64,000 nucleotides of DNA from Streptomyces sp. f51 (GCF_037940415.1 NZ_CP149798.1:2042501-2106500); one strand, 5' to 3'. Positions 51,340-60,860 are shown, counted from the first letter of the stretch. Translations and numbers: made by a program. Notes: generated by a model not told the origin, from the sequence alone.

Positions 51340-52122
51340 TCAGAGCCGCAGGAGCCGCTCGGTCATCTCGCGGTAGTCCCGCAGGGCGAGCCGGAGCCGC
51401 TCGGTGTCGGAGTCGGCCGTGCCGCCCTCGGCGCCGGACTGCCAGGACGTGCGCAGATCGCGCCGCCGCCGGGTCACCGCCTCCGTGAACCGGCCCGCGA
51501 GCTCCTCCAGCACATGATCGGCCTCCTCGACCGAGGCCTGCGGCCCGTCGATGAACCCGCTGACCGCGTGCCGCATTCGCAGCGAGAACTTGTCCTGCTC
51601 GTCCAGCGGCAGCATCCGCTCATCCCGCCGGGCGGAATCCCCGGTGCCCTCGGGGCGCTCTTCCGCTGCGTCACGGGGAACGGAGCGCGGACGGGGCCCC
51701 TCGGCCGAGCCGGACGGGACGGACTCACGGGACGCGCCGGACGTGCCGGGTACGCCGGACGCGGAACCGTCGCGCGCGGCTCCCGTACGCCCCGTACGCC
51801 CGTCGCCCGCGGCTCCTCGCCCGTCGGTGCCGGCGCTCTTCGCCGCGCCGGCCGTCGTGACGGTCCCGGCCGGCCGGGCCGTCCGCCCGTCGCCGTTCGC
51901 GGTCCGGTCACCGTCCAGGACCGGGCCGTCCGGGGCGGACTCGTCGGACGCGGGATCCACCCGGCCCTTCAGTGCCTCGCGGCGCGAGACCTCCTCGGCC
52001 TCGGGGCGGCTCTCGCCCGCCCGGTCGTCGGGAGAACGCTCGGGGGGTACCGGCGTCACCCGGCCCTTCGTCGTGCCGGTCTCACTGGACGGGGTCCGCT
52101 CGGGGTCCTGGTCTGGCTTCAT
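51340..52122 (-). CDS. Disordered protein with conserved C-terminal helical module
   Basis: A 260-residue protein. Residues 1-165 are low-complexity (Gly/Asp/Arg/Thr/Ser) and probably disordered; the last ~95 form helices: DEQDKFSLRMRHAVSGFIDG, ADHVLEELAGRFTEAVTRRR, then SDTERLRLALRDYREMTERL. The final module resembles the matching part of the gene just upstream (52137-52979), with SDTE-LR-A spacing kept, so the pair look like diverged duplicates. Start ATG 52122 has GGTGAG a few bases upstream. No membrane segment. Function unknown. The 14-nt gap to the upstream gene implies co-transcription. Confidence 0.7.
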   Translation of the reverse strand: MKPDQDPERTPSSETGTTKGRVTPVPPERSPDDRAGESRPEAEEVSRREALKGRVDPASDESAPDGPVLDGDRTANGDGRTARPAGTVTTAGAAKSAGTDGRGAAGDGRTGRTGAARDGSASGVPGTSGASRESVPSGSAEGPRPRSVPRDAAEERPEGTGDSARRDERMLPLDEQDKFSLRMRHAVSGFIDGPQASVEEADHVLEELAGRFTEAVTRRRRDLRTSWQSGAEGGTADSDTERLRLALRDYREMTERLLRL

Positions 52123-52136
52123 GGCGCTCACCTTCC

Positions 52137-52979
52137 TCAACTCCCCTTCGCCTGGCGCCTGGTGAAGGACCACGGCAGATGGGAGCGAGTGTCGGGGGTG
52201 GAAGTACGGGAAGTCCTCGGGGTCTTGGTGCCGCTCTCGGCGTCCTCGCGGGTTCCGCCGTCGACGGCGTCGTCGCCACTCTCGGCGCGCTCGGTCGCCC
52301 GCGCGGGCCCGGTGCGCCGCGCGTCCTTCGTCAGGGCGAACCGCCCGGTGCCGTTCCGGCGGTCGGCCGGGGGCTCGGTCACCGCGTCCGTGTCACCTGC
52401 CCGGCCGGGCGAGGTCTCGTGGCGGGCCGGGGTCATCAACTCGTCGAAGAGGTCACGGGCCGCCAGCATGGCCTCGCGCAACTGCTCGGTGTCGGAACCG
52501 CCGTCGCGCGCCCCGCCGGTGCGGACCGACGCGGCCCGGTGCACCCGGCGGTAGCCGTGGACGTGGTGCGCGTGATGGACGGAGAGCGCGGACACCTGCT
52601 CCTCGTAGCGGTCGCCGTCGGGGAATCCGCGCGCTCCGGCCAGCTCACCGAGCAGCCGGTCCGCCTCGGCCACCGCCTCCTCGGGCGAGTCGACGAAGCG
52701 TTCCTGGGCGGCGGTCCAGCCGGCCGCGTACCGTTCGCGGGCCGCGGGTTCGAGCGGCCGCTCACGCAGCGCGCCGTGCCGCTTCACCCGCTCGTTCAGG
52801 TCGCGTTCGGCGGCCTGGGTGTCGCCGTCGTGCCGGGCGACGGTGCGGTCGTACTCCGGCCCGAAGCGCCGCCGCAGGGCGCGCCCGCCCGGCGGCCTTC
52901 GGGCGCGGAGGGTCAGGGCGGCCGCGACAACGGCGACGGCCGCCACGACGATCAGAGCGATGATCACGCCTGTGGACAT
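52137..52979 (-). CDS. Membrane-anchored protein with helical module, paralogue of next gene
   Basis: A 280-residue protein: one N-terminal transmembrane helix (STGVIIALIVVAAVAVVAAA), a basic segment, helices including RYAAGWTAAQERFVDSPEEA and ADRLLGELAGARG, then SDTEQLREAMLAARDLFDEL, and a Thr/Arg-rich disordered tail. The fold of residues 60-200 resembles secreted-type actinobacterial proteins of unknown role. GAAGG 6 nt before the ATG fixes the start. It leads a two-gene operon with the related gene at 51340. The anchored and soluble pair may act together at the membrane. Confidence 0.75.
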   Translation of the reverse strand: MSTGVIIALIVVAAVAVVAAALTLRARRPPGGRALRRRFGPEYDRTVARHDGDTQAAERDLNERVKRHGALRERPLEPAARERYAAGWTAAQERFVDSPEEAVAEADRLLGELAGARGFPDGDRYEEQVSALSVHHAHHVHGYRRVHRAASVRTGGARDGGSDTEQLREAMLAARDLFDELMTPARHETSPGRAGDTDAVTEPPADRRNGTGRFALTKDARRTGPARATERAESGDDAVDGGTREDAESGTKTPRTSRTSTPDTRSHLPWSFTRRQAKGS

Positions 52980-53159
52980 GGGTGCCTTCCCGGGTTCTCG
53001 ACCCAACGGGCCGGTTCCTGGACCGGGTTGCCCGGAACCCGCTCCTCAAACGGCCCCGGCGACGGCCCGGGACTCAACGCCCCCTCGGTGCGGCGCCGTT
53101 CGCCCGGAGCCCGAAATCCGGTTGTGCCACGGCGGCGGCACCCGCCGACAATGGCCGGC

Positions 53160-53681
53160 ATGACCCGACCGCCTTCCGGCACACGAGCCTCCTGGAGCGT
53201 GGCCCCCGAACCCTTCGACTCCCCTGCCGCGCTTGCGCTTTGGCGGGCCTACTACACGGAGGTCAGCGACCGCTGGTACCGCCTGCACGAAGGACGCGCG
53301 ACGGATCCCCGGGAGCTGGAGCGGGAGGTCGCCGCGCAGACCGGGGCCGAGTTCACGCCGCCGACGGGCGTGCTGCTCGTCGCGCGCCACGACGGCGATC
53401 CCGCGGGGACGGCCGGGGTGCGGATGCTCGACGCCACGACGGGCGAGCTGAGCCGCGTCTTCGTCCGCGCCGACCTGCGCGGCAAGGGCGCCGCCCCGCT
53501 CCTGCTGGCGGCCGCCGAGGCGGCGGCCCGTGACCTGGGCGCCTGGGAGCTGATCCTCGACACCCGCGGCGACCTCGTCGAGGCGCGGGCCCTGTACGCC
53601 CGGCACGGCTACGAGGAGACGGCGGCGCACAACGACGACGTGTACGCCGAGCACTGGTTCCGCAAGGACCTGACCGGCTGA
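53160..53681 (+). CDS. GNAT-family N-acetyltransferase
   Basis: A 173-residue acetyltransferase with the acetyl-CoA loop VRADLRGKGAAPLLLAAAEA and the C-terminal GYEETAAHNDD segment. The N-terminal substrate half (ALWRAYYTEVSDRWYRLHEG) is typical of small-molecule GNATs. The ATG at 53160 follows GACAAT by 7 nt, consistent with a leaderless transcript; the in-frame ATG at 53151 overlaps that -10. Substrate unknown. It is convergent with the MFS gene. Confidence 0.85.
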   Translation: MTRPPSGTRASWSVAPEPFDSPAALALWRAYYTEVSDRWYRLHEGRATDPRELEREVAAQTGAEFTPPTGVLLVARHDGDPAGTAGVRMLDATTGELSRVFVRADLRGKGAAPLLLAAAEAAARDLGAWELILDTRGDLVEARALYARHGYEETAAHNDDVYAEHWFRKDLTG

Positions 53682-53695
53682 CGGCCCTGGCGAGA

Positions 53696-53726
53696 GCCTG
53701 ATGCCCCGGCTGCGGCCGGGTCAGGC
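53696..53726. terminator. Hairpin between convergent GNAT and MFS genes
   Basis: Stem GCCTGA...TCAGGC extended by CCCCGG/CCGGG with a small bulge. It overlaps the MFS stop codon. Confidence 0.5.
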
Positions 53727-55895
53727 CGGCTCCCCCTGGGGACGGACGGTCGGGGCGCTCCCGTGCGGGCGTTCCGCGTCGGAGCCGCACATCTCCTCGT
53801 TCAGTTCCGCGACCAGCTTCGTGAGGTCGGTGGGACGGTCCGGTGCCCACCAGTCGCCGAGCAGTTCGGCGAGGGACTCCTCCCGGGCCCTGGACAGATT
53901 CCCGGCGGCGATCCTGCCCTCGTCCGTCAGGACCAGGTCCAGGCCCTCGCGGCGGGCGAGCCGGCGTTCCTCGATCTGGCGGGCGGCGGCCAGGACGACG
54001 TCCAGCGGCACGGCGCTGTGCTCGGCCAGGAGAGCGGGCTCCGCCCACCCGTACTTCTTGATCCGCAGCAGCAGCCAGCTCGCCGCCGGCAACAGGTCGT
54101 AGCCCGCGCGCGCGGTGATCTTCTCGTAGATCTCGCGGCGCCCCTCCCGGGTGCCGAGCACGGACAGCGCCCGGCACACCTCGTCGTACGACGACCGTTC
54201 GACCGGGTTGCTGGCCAGGGTCTCCGTGACGTCGGGGGCCGTGACCGAGCCGCGCAGTCTGTCCTCGCGCAGGAACCAGGCCAGCACGAAGCCGAGCAGG
54301 GCGACCGGGGCCGCGTACAGGAAGACGTCCGTGATCGAGGTCGCGAACGCGTGCAGCACGGGTGGTCTGAGGTCCGCGGGCAGCTGCCCGATCCCCTTCG
54401 GGTCGGCCTTCAGGGAGTCCGTGGTGATGCCGGGCGGCAGCTGCTGCCCGCCCAGCGCCTTGGTCAGGTTGTCGCCGAGGCGGCCCGCGAAGACCGTGCC
54501 GAAGATCGCGACGCCGAACGAGGCACCGATGGACCGGAAGAAGGTCGCCCCCGAGGTGGCGACGCCCAGATCCTCGTACGACACCGCGTTCTGCACGATC
54601 AGGACCAGCACCTGCATGACCAGGCCGAGCCCGAGGCCGAACACGAAGAAGTAGGCGCTCATCTCCCCCGTGCTGCTGTTCTCGTCGAGCTGGTGCAGCA
54701 GGAGCAGACCGATGGCGGTGATCCCGGTGCCGGCGACCGGGAACACCTTCCAGCGGCCGGTGCGGCTGACGATCTGCCCGGAGACCGTGGACGACAGCAG
54801 CAGCCCGAAGACCATCGGCAGCATGTGCACGCCGGACATCGTGGGCGAGACGCCCTGCACCACCTGGAGGAAGGTCGGCAGATAGGTCATCGCGCCGAAC
54901 ATCGCGAAGCCCACGATGAAGCTGATGATCGCGGACAGCGTGAAGGTGTGGACCCGGAAGAGCTTGAGCGGCAGGACGGGCTCGGCCGCGCGCCGCTCCA
55001 CCGCCACGAAGGCGACGCCGAGGACCACGCCGAGGACCACGAGCCCGATGATCTGCGGCGAGCCCCAGTCCCAGGTGGTGCCGCCCAGCGAGGCCACCAG
55101 GACCAGACAGGTGGCGACCGCGGCGATCAGGAACGTACCGGCGTAGTCGATGACGTGCCGTGCCGACTTCTTCGGGATGTGCAGGACCGCGGCGATCACC
55201 GCGAGCGCCACGACGCCGACGGGCAGGTTGATGTAGAAGACCCAGCGCCAGCTGAGGTGTTCCGTGAACAGCCCGCCCAGCAGGGGCCCCAGCACACTCG
55301 TCGCGCCGAACACCGCGCCGAACAGCCCCTGGTACTTGCCCCGCTCCCGCGGCGGGACGAGGTCGCCGACGATCGCCATCGACAGCACCATCAGGCCACC
55401 GCCGCCGAGTCCCTGGAGGGCCCGGAAGGCGATCAGCTCGCCCATGTTCTGCGACATGCCGCACAACGCCGACCCGATCAGGAAGATCACGATGGCCGTC
55501 TGGAAGAGCTTCTTGCGGCCGTACTGGTCGCCGAGCTTGCCCCACAGGGGGGTTGCCGCGGTCGAGGCGAGCAGATACGCCGTGACCACCCAGGACAGGT
55601 GCTCGAGACCGCCGAGGTCGCTCACGATGGTCGGCAGCGCGGTGGAGACGATCGTCTGGTCGAGCGCGGCCAGCAGCATGCCGAGCAGCAGGGCGCCGAT
55701 GGACACGAAGACGCTGCCGTGGACCGAGTCGCGGGCGTCGGTCGCCGCGGCGCTGCGGCGGCGTACCGCCGATTCGCTCACCTCGATGGAGTCGTGCAGT
55801 CCGGGCGGTCCGCCCGTGCCGTCGCCCGCCGGTACCTCCGCCCCGTCCGGCGCTCGGCCGGGCGGCGTGTCGGAACCGTGCGCGTCGCCGGTCAT
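53721..55895 (-). CDS. DHA2-type MFS multidrug exporter with C-terminal winged-helix-like domain
   Basis: A 724-residue protein. Residues 60-540 form a 14-helix DHA2 pump: [19 protein letters not shown] (D1), [16 protein letters not shown] (motif A). After the last helix about 185 residues follow that are soluble: [59 protein letters not shown] and [18 protein letters not shown]. This second half is patterned like a MarR-type winged helix (helix-helix-recognition helix-wing). ATG 55895 has AGGGAGG upstream. A transporter carrying its own regulator-like tail would be unusual. Divergent from the peptidoglycan-binding gene. Confidence 0.85.
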   Translation of the reverse strand: MTGDAHGSDTPPGRAPDGAEVPAGDGTGGPPGLHDSIEVSESAVRRRSAAATDARDSVHGSVFVSIGALLLGMLLAALDQTIVSTALPTIVSDLGGLEHLSWVVTAYLLASTAATPLWGKLGDQYGRKKLFQTAIVIFLIGSALCGMSQNMGELIAFRALQGLGGGGLMVLSMAIVGDLVPPRERGKYQGLFGAVFGATSVLGPLLGGLFTEHLSWRWVFYINLPVGVVALAVIAAVLHIPKKSARHVIDYAGTFLIAAVATCLVLVASLGGTTWDWGSPQIIGLVVLGVVLGVAFVAVERRAAEPVLPLKLFRVHTFTLSAIISFIVGFAMFGAMTYLPTFLQVVQGVSPTMSGVHMLPMVFGLLLSSTVSGQIVSRTGRWKVFPVAGTGITAIGLLLLHQLDENSSTGEMSAYFFVFGLGLGLVMQVLVLIVQNAVSYEDLGVATSGATFFRSIGASFGVAIFGTVFAGRLGDNLTKALGGQQLPPGITTDSLKADPKGIGQLPADLRPPVLHAFATSITDVFLYAAPVALLGFVLAWFLREDRLRGSVTAPDVTETLASNPVERSSYDEVCRALSVLGTREGRREIYEKITARAGYDLLPAASWLLLRIKKYGWAEPALLAEHSAVPLDVVLAAARQIEERRLARREGLDLVLTDEGRIAAGNLSRAREESLAELLGDWWAPDRPTDLTKLVAELNEEMCGSDAERPHGSAPTVRPQGEPA

Positions 55896-56000
55896 GCGGC
55901 CTCCCTGAGCACCGAGGGTCCCGGTCACCCTCCATCCTGAGCGGTGTGTCCCGTTATGGCCTGTCGAGGATTCCGGAATCCTCGATTCCGGGGGGCTGCT

Positions 56001-56030
56001 TGAAGGTTGTATGAAGGTTGTCCGCATAAT
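56001..56030 (+). promoter_or_regulatory. Tandem 11-bp repeats overlapping a -35 region, with -10
   Basis: TGAAGGTTGTA at 56001 and TGAAGGTTGTC at 56012 are direct repeats in register (11 bp, one helical turn), followed by CATAAT at 56025-56030 as a -10. Such spaced repeats are typical of OmpR-family activators (PhoP/AfsR-like). They precede the gene at 56063. Confidence 0.6.
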
Positions 56031-56062
56031 CACTGGAGTTTTCAGGGGGGAGGGACCCACTC

Positions 56063-57370
56063 GTGACTGAACCGACCGGGCATGTCTGCCCCGAGTGCGC
56101 CGCACACCGGGCGCTGGACGGCACTCCGTCCTGCGCCTGCACCAGTAGGGCGTCGGACGCCCTGCGCGACGAGCGCACGGCACAGGCCGCCGCGGCGGAG
56201 GACTTCAATCCGCTGCGCATACGTCCGTACGTGGAACTGGGTACGGAGCACTCCGGCCACTCCGGAGGACAAGGGGACTACGGGCCGGCCGGGGGCACCG
56301 GCGGGACCGGCCCGGCCGGAACGCCCGCGGGACCCTGGCAGGCCGCCCCGACGGCCGGGGAGCCCTGGGCTGCCCCCGAGGCGGGTGGCTGGGCCCCTGA
56401 GGGCGCCACGGCCCCCGTGAGCGCCCACGGAGCACCGCAGGACGGCAATGCCGCGGCGGGCGCCCTGGACGGCGCCCCGCCGGTCGCGTACGGGGAGGAC
56501 GCGACCGGGGCCACCATGCAGCTGTCCGCGATCCCGGCGGACGCGACGATGCGGTTCGCCCCCGTACCGGCGGACCCAGGTCCGCGCTCGGTGCCACTGC
56601 CGCCGGAAGTGCCGATGCCTTCGGCGCAGATGCCGGCCGACGCGACCATGCAGCTGAAGGCGCTCTCGTCCGACGCGCGCGCCACCGACGTCCGCCTCTT
56701 CCACGAGAGGGCGCGCTCCTCGGAGCCCGGGCCGGTGGACCCGCCCTCCGAGCGGCCCCGGCGGCGTCGGCGCACCGGTGTGCTCGCCGTCACCGGAGTC
56801 GTCGTGACGATGGTGGCCGCGGCGGGGGTCGCGAGCGGTCTGCTCTCCTACGACCCTCCCTCGCGGGACGGGGCCCAGCCGGAGGACGTCAGGGCGAGCG
56901 TGCCGGACGTGCTGTCCGACACGGCCTCCGCGCTCGGGTCGGCGAGCGCGTCCTCGTCGGCGTCGGCCTCGGCGTCCGCGTCCTCCTCGCCGAGCACGAG
57001 CGCGTCGCCCTCGGCGTCCGCGTCGGACACCTCAGCGAGCCCGTCCTCCTCGGCCACGGCGTCGCCGACGTCCGCGCGGCCCAGTCCGACGGCGACCGCC
57101 ACGGGCTCCACGGGTGCCACGGGCGGCGGCCCGGCCGTGGCGACCGGGCCGACCCTGCGGCGCGGCGACAGCGGGGCCGAGGTGACGGAGCTCCAGATGC
57201 GACTGAGTCAGCTGCGGATGTACATGCACAGGGCGGACGGTCAGTTCGACCGCCATGTCGAGGACGCCGTGCGCTGGTACCAGTGGGCGCGGGGCATCAC
57301 GGGCGACGACCCCGGCGTGTACGGCCCGGCGACCCGCGCCAGCCTGGAGGCGGAGACGTCCCAGCCGTAG
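56063..57370 (+). CDS. Peptidoglycan-binding domain protein with zinc-ribbon-like N-terminus and transmembrane helix
   Basis: A 435-residue protein. The N-terminus [20 protein letters not shown] has four cysteines that could bind zinc; a low-complexity region with repeated [20 protein letters not shown] units follows; a transmembrane helix ([19 protein letters not shown]) sits near 237-262; then a Ser/Ala linker and a C-terminal PG_binding_1 domain ([20 protein letters not shown]). It is thus cytoplasmic-ribbon, membrane and wall-facing. GTG start with GGGAGG 10 nt upstream. The promoter has OmpR-type direct repeats. It may link envelope state to an intracellular partner. Confidence 0.8.
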   Translation: MTEPTGHVCPECAAHRALDGTPSCACTSRASDALRDERTAQAAAAEDFNPLRIRPYVELGTEHSGHSGGQGDYGPAGGTGGTGPAGTPAGPWQAAPTAGEPWAAPEAGGWAPEGATAPVSAHGAPQDGNAAAGALDGAPPVAYGEDATGATMQLSAIPADATMRFAPVPADPGPRSVPLPPEVPMPSAQMPADATMQLKALSSDARATDVRLFHERARSSEPGPVDPPSERPRRRRRTGVLAVTGVVVTMVAAAGVASGLLSYDPPSRDGAQPEDVRASVPDVLSDTASALGSASASSSASASASASSSPSTSASPSASASDTSASPSSSATASPTSARPSPTATATGSTGATGGGPAVATGPTLRRGDSGAEVTELQMRLSQLRMYMHRADGQFDRHVEDAVRWYQWARGITGDDPGVYGPATRASLEAETSQP

Positions 57371-57391
57371 CTCGCCTCTGGCGGTTCACGG

Positions 57392-57662
57392 CGGTGGGTG
57401 GGTCGGGGCCGGGCCGGTGCATCAGCCCGTCGCCGTTGGGTGAGGTGTGACCGTCGGTGGCGACGGGCATCGATGTACCGGCCCGGCCCCTCGCGCCGCA
57501 TCCCGGCTGCGGGAGGGAAGTGGCTTGGGCGCCATTTCAGCCCCGGCCGGGCAAAGCTCCAGCCCCGACCGGGCAACGCTCCAGCCCCGGCCGGGCGAAG
57601 CTCCAGCCGGGGCTGGGGAAAGTTCAGCCCGGGCCGGCGAAAGTTCAGCCCCTCCGGCGTTT
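57392..57662. repeat. Dispersed repeat, copy 2 (inverted relative to copy 1)
   Basis: Contains the reverse complement of copy 1: the stem-loop (57407-57418 pairs with 57477-57488, perfect 12-bp outer arms; inner arms also conserved) and then four GGCCGGGG/CCAGCCCC-type units, ending in CTCCGGCGTTTGAGGAG. It follows the peptidoglycan-binding gene and precedes the HAD gene, convergent genes. Confidence 0.85.
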
Positions 57663-57780
57663 GAGGAGCGGGGTCTGGGGCGGCGCCCCAGGTGCGGGAA
57701 GGGAAGGGGCGGAGGGGGCGAAAAACCCTCGCCCAGCCCCCTCACCCTCTCCCGAAGGACCAGGCCGGCCAAGCCGTCCC

Positions 57781-58443
57781 TCAGCCGATGTGCAGGCGAA
57801 CGATTCCGTCCGCGACAACCTCGACCCGGACCTCGGTCAGATCACGTACGACCACGTCCGGGGAGTGGAACGCAGCCCGGGGCCCGACCCCGACGACCCG
57901 CATCCCGGCAGCCCGCCCCGCGGCGATCCCGGCCCCGGAGTCCTCGAAGACGACACAGTCCTCGGGCGCGACACCCAGCTCGGCCGCCCCCTTCAGGAAC
58001 CCCTCGGGATCGGGCTTGCTGGCACCGACGGACTCCGCGGTGATCCGCACGTCGGGAAGCTCCAGCCCGGCGGCGGCCATCCGCCCGCTGGACAGGGCCA
58101 CATCCGCCGAGGTGACGAGCGCGTGCGGCACCCCGGCAAGGGAGGCGAGGAACTCCGACGCCCCCGGAATCGCGACGACCCCCTCCATGTCGGCGGTCTC
58201 CTCGGCCAGCATCCGCGCGTTGTCCGCGTGGTTCTGCTCCATCGGACGGTCCGGCAGCAACAGGGCCATCGAGGCGTAGCCCTGCCGACCGTGGACGACC
58301 TTCATGACCTCGTCCCCGTCCAGCCCGTGCCGGTCGGCCCAGCCGCGCCAGCAGCGCTCGACGACGACGTCCGAGTTCACGAGGGTGCCGTCCATGTCGA
58401 GCAGGAAGGCGCGGACGGTCAGAACGGTGGTGGCCGTGGTCAT
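57781..58443 (-). CDS. HAD-superfamily phosphatase (beta-phosphoglucomutase/sugar-phosphatase-like)
   Basis: A 220-residue HAD hydrolase: motif I FLLDMDGTLVNSD, motif II VTSAD, motif III in GASKPDPEG (Lys) and motif IV VVFEDSGAG. The cap domain (about residues 20-90) is the small helical type. It should dephosphorylate a sugar phosphate or glycerol phosphate. The ATG at 58443 has GGAG 7 nt upstream; ATG 58449 is too close to it. The upstream region contains an inverted GGAAC-GTTCC motif near 58530. Confidence 0.86.
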   Translation of the reverse strand: MTTATTVLTVRAFLLDMDGTLVNSDVVVERCWRGWADRHGLDGDEVMKVVHGRQGYASMALLLPDRPMEQNHADNARMLAEETADMEGVVAIPGASEFLASLAGVPHALVTSADVALSSGRMAAAGLELPDVRITAESVGASKPDPEGFLKGAAELGVAPEDCVVFEDSGAGIAAGRAAGMRVVGVGPRAAFHSPDVVVRDLTEVRVEVVADGIVRLHIG

Positions 58444-59010
58444 CGGCATGCTCCAAAACGCAGAGAGGGGGACACATACACCCCGGGAAAACAAGGCGGC
58501 CCCGCCCGCCGGTCAGGGAAGTACGGACGGGAACCACTTTGTTCCTACAACATACAAAACAACCCCGCCCAGCGCCACCGGAACCCAAGAACCACCCAAG
58601 AGACACAGAACACAGAACGCAGAACAGAAACGCAGGACACAGACGGCGGGGCCCCGCCCCCGTGCGTGGGGTGCCCACGGGCCCCTCGGAAGAAGTCCCC
58701 CAAGCCCCCACCCACCCGCAGCCGGGATGCGGCGCGAGGGGCCGTGCCGGTACATCGATGCCCGTCGCCACCGACGGTCACGCCTCACCCAACGGCGACG
58801 GGCTGATGCACCGGCACGGCCCCGACCCACCCACCGGACCAAGGCCGACCGGGGCCACATCAACACCGACCGGAGCCCGACCGGGGCCACATCACCGGCC
58901 GGCCACCGAGGGGCTCACCCCAGCACCGGGCACCAGCACCGGGCACCAGCACAGACGCAGGCGCAGGCGCAGCCCAGCACCAACGCCGGTCAAGCCAGCG
59001 CAGCGAACCG
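58444..59010. other. Intergenic region holding repeat copy 3 and short tandem motifs
   Basis: 567 bases between the HAD gene start and the GDT1-like gene stop, both on the minus strand. 58540-58640 is unusually ACA-rich and lower in GC. 58530-58545 has an inverted GGAAC/GTTCC pair. 58711-58836 is repeat copy 3. 58850-58960 contains short tandem copies of ACCGGGGCCACATCA and CACCGGGCACCAG. I see no gene. Confidence 0.6.
58711..58836. repeat. Dispersed repeat, copy 3 (stem-loop core only)
   Basis: Direct-orientation copy of the core of copy 1 without the CCGGGGCTGG units. Stem-loop 58740-58821 has perfect 12-bp outer arms in which the base pair that is C-G in copy 2 is T-A here, a compensatory change. 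Confidence 0.85.
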
Positions 59011-59592
59011 TCACGCCGCCACAGCCTCGTACAAGCTCCAAACCCCCAGCCCCATCATCAGCACAGCCGCAACCTTGGTGATCAGCGACAGCGGCACCCG
59101 CTTCATCAGCGCCTTGCCGCCCACGATCCCCAGCCCCGCCACGGCCCACAGCCCCAGCACCGCGCCGAGCCCCACCGACAGCGGGTCGTCGTACCGCGCG
59201 GCGAGGTTCGCCGTCATGATCTGCGTGAGGTCGCCGAACTCGGCGACGAGGATGAGCATGAAGCCGGCCCCGGAGACCTTCCAGAAGGTCTGGTTCTCGG
59301 GCTTGCGGACCTCTTCCTCGTCCTCGTCCTTCTTCATCAGCAGCACCGCGGCCCCGCCGAGGAACAGCACACCGGTCACGGCGTGCACGATCTGCTGCGG
59401 CAGCAGGGTCAGCACGCTGCCCGCCGCGACGGCGAGCGCCACGTGCAGGGCGAAGGCGGCGGCGACACCGGCGAAGACGTACGAGGCGCGGTAGCGCGTG
59501 CCGAGGACGAGGCCGGCGAGCGCGGTCTTGTCCGGCAGCTCGGCAAGGAAGACGACACCGAAGACGAGCGCCATCACGCTGAAGCTGATCAA
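59011..59592 (-). CDS. GDT1/TMEM165-type Mn2+/Ca2+ exporter
   Basis: A 193-residue, six-helix protein. Two copies of the family motif E-x-[GP]-D-K/L-T are present: AELPDKTALAGLVLG near residue 20 and AEFGDLTQIMTANLAARYDD near residue 115, arranged inverted as in a two-repeat fold. A central acidic loop (KKDEDEEEVRKPE) separates the halves. Bacterial members export manganese. A yybP-ykoY Mn-responsive riboswitch precedes the gene on the same strand, which supports that role. No ribosome binding site stands out right before the ATG. Confidence 0.9.
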   Translation of the reverse strand: MISFSVMALVFGVVFLAELPDKTALAGLVLGTRYRASYVFAGVAAAFALHVALAVAAGSVLTLLPQQIVHAVTGVLFLGGAAVLLMKKDEDEEEVRKPENQTFWKVSGAGFMLILVAEFGDLTQIMTANLAARYDDPLSVGLGAVLGLWAVAGLGIVGGKALMKRVPLSLITKVAAVLMMGLGVWSLYEAVAA

Positions 59593-59719
59593 AATCCCTC
59601 AATCGGTCGGGCTGCCCCGCCGAGAGTGTTGCGACTGCGCTTGTTGTGACTGCGCGACACCTCGGCACGGCAGCACACGGCGACACCCGCACCTGGAGGT
59701 ACGGGCAGAAGCGCCCACA

Positions 59720-59860
59720 CCGGAAAGGCCCGGCAGGGCACGTGCACTGCTTGCCGAAGGTCTCGCTGGCCGGCCTCGTGACCGAGGTCTGCCTCCGGGC
59801 GCCGGCTCAGACGAGCTGAGCAGTATGTCGACGGTCCGGCGAAGAGCTACTCCCCTTCTG
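59720..59860 (-). ncRNA. yybP-ykoY manganese riboswitch
   Basis: Reading the minus strand, AAGGGGAGTAGCTCTTCGCC is followed by GGACCGTCGACATAC, the conserved 5' core, then GCGAGACCTTCGGCAAG in the 3' part and a long GC hairpin, about 125 nt before the GDT1-like start. The ends are approximate. Confidence 0.8.
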
Positions 59861-59990
59861 CGCCGTCCATAGTACGCGACCCGCGAGGCGGCCCCCAGGG
59901 CCGAGGGTCCCACCGGCCCGCAAGCCCTCCGAGCCTCCCGCCGGGCCTCCGAGTCGCCCGCCGGGCCCGCCACCGAGCCGGGAAAGTTTC

Positions 59991-60016
59991 GTCATGAACC
60001 TTGTCATGTCATGAAC
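59991..60016. promoter_or_regulatory. Direct repeat GTCATGAAC upstream of nuclease gene
   Basis: Identical nine-base copies at 59991-59999 and 60008-60016 (17 bp apart). Its complement, GTTCATGAC, is reminiscent of the Streptomyces PHO box GTTCACC, but the spacing differs from the usual 11 bp. Just upstream of a secreted nuclease, so phosphate control is possible. Confidence 0.4.
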
Positions 60017-60117
60017 GCGTCACTATTTTCTAACCGCGTACTTACCTCACGGCTACACGACGCCGCGAGCATTCGTTCGCCCGTACTCCAACACCCCCAC
60101 ACCACAAGGGAGTTCGC

Positions 60118-60762
60118 ATGCCCAAGGTCTACGCGCGTCGACGGCTGAGCATACTCGCGGCCATCACGGGTCTGATAGCCATGGCCGGTGTCTTCAACGG
60201 CCCGACCGCCTCCGCCGCCCTCCCCACCCCGGTCAGCGCGGCCACCGCCCGTACCTATCTCGCGTCCCTCACCGTCGCGACGGAGAACCGCACCGGCTAC
60301 GCCCGCGACCTGTTCCCCACCTGGATCACGATCAGCGGCACCTGCAACACCCGGGAGTACATCCTCAAGCGTGACGGCTCGGGCGTCACCACCGACTCCG
60401 CGTGCGTGGCCACCAGCGGCAGCTGGTACTCCGTCTACGACGGCGCCACCTGGACCGCCGCCTCCGACGTCGACATCGACCACCTCGTGCCGCTCGCCGA
60501 GGCCTGGGACTCCGGCGCCAGCGCCTGGACCACGGCCCAGCGCCAGGCCTTCGCCAACGACGTGACGCGTCCGCAGCTGCTCGCCGTCACGGACAACGTC
60601 AACCAGTCCAAGGGCGACAAGGACCCGGCCGAGTGGATGCCCCCGCTCAGCTCGTACGCCTGCACCTACGCCCGTGCCTGGGTGCAGGTGAAGTACTACT
60701 ACAACCTCAAGGTCGACTCCGCGGAGAAGTCGAAGCTGACCTCGGTCCTCAGCGGCTGCTGA
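60118..60762 (+). CDS. Secreted HNH-family (DUF1524-like) nuclease
   Basis: A 214-residue exported protein. A signal peptide (LSILAAITGLIAMAGVFNG, cleaving near ASAA) precedes a GmrSD/DUF1524-type HNH domain: the metal/catalytic histidine is in VDIDHLVPLAEAWDSGA, with NQSKGDKDPAEWMPP later supplying the last motif. Four cysteines may form disulfides. It should degrade DNA extracellularly, for nutrient supply or mycelial turnover. AAGGGAG 6 nt before the ATG fixes the start. A direct repeat (59991) lies upstream and a hairpin (60861) follows. Confidence 0.87.
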   Translation: MPKVYARRRLSILAAITGLIAMAGVFNGPTASAALPTPVSAATARTYLASLTVATENRTGYARDLFPTWITISGTCNTREYILKRDGSGVTTDSACVATSGSWYSVYDGATWTAASDVDIDHLVPLAEAWDSGASAWTTAQRQAFANDVTRPQLLAVTDNVNQSKGDKDPAEWMPPLSSYACTYARAWVQVKYYYNLKVDSAEKSKLTSVLSGC

Positions 60763-60860
60763 CCCGCACCCCTGGCACAGACCGGCGGCCTCGTGCCGCC
60801 CGGGTTCCGGACACCGCTCCCCCCACGCTGTTCCCGCGGTCTCCGGAACCTCCCCAGGGG

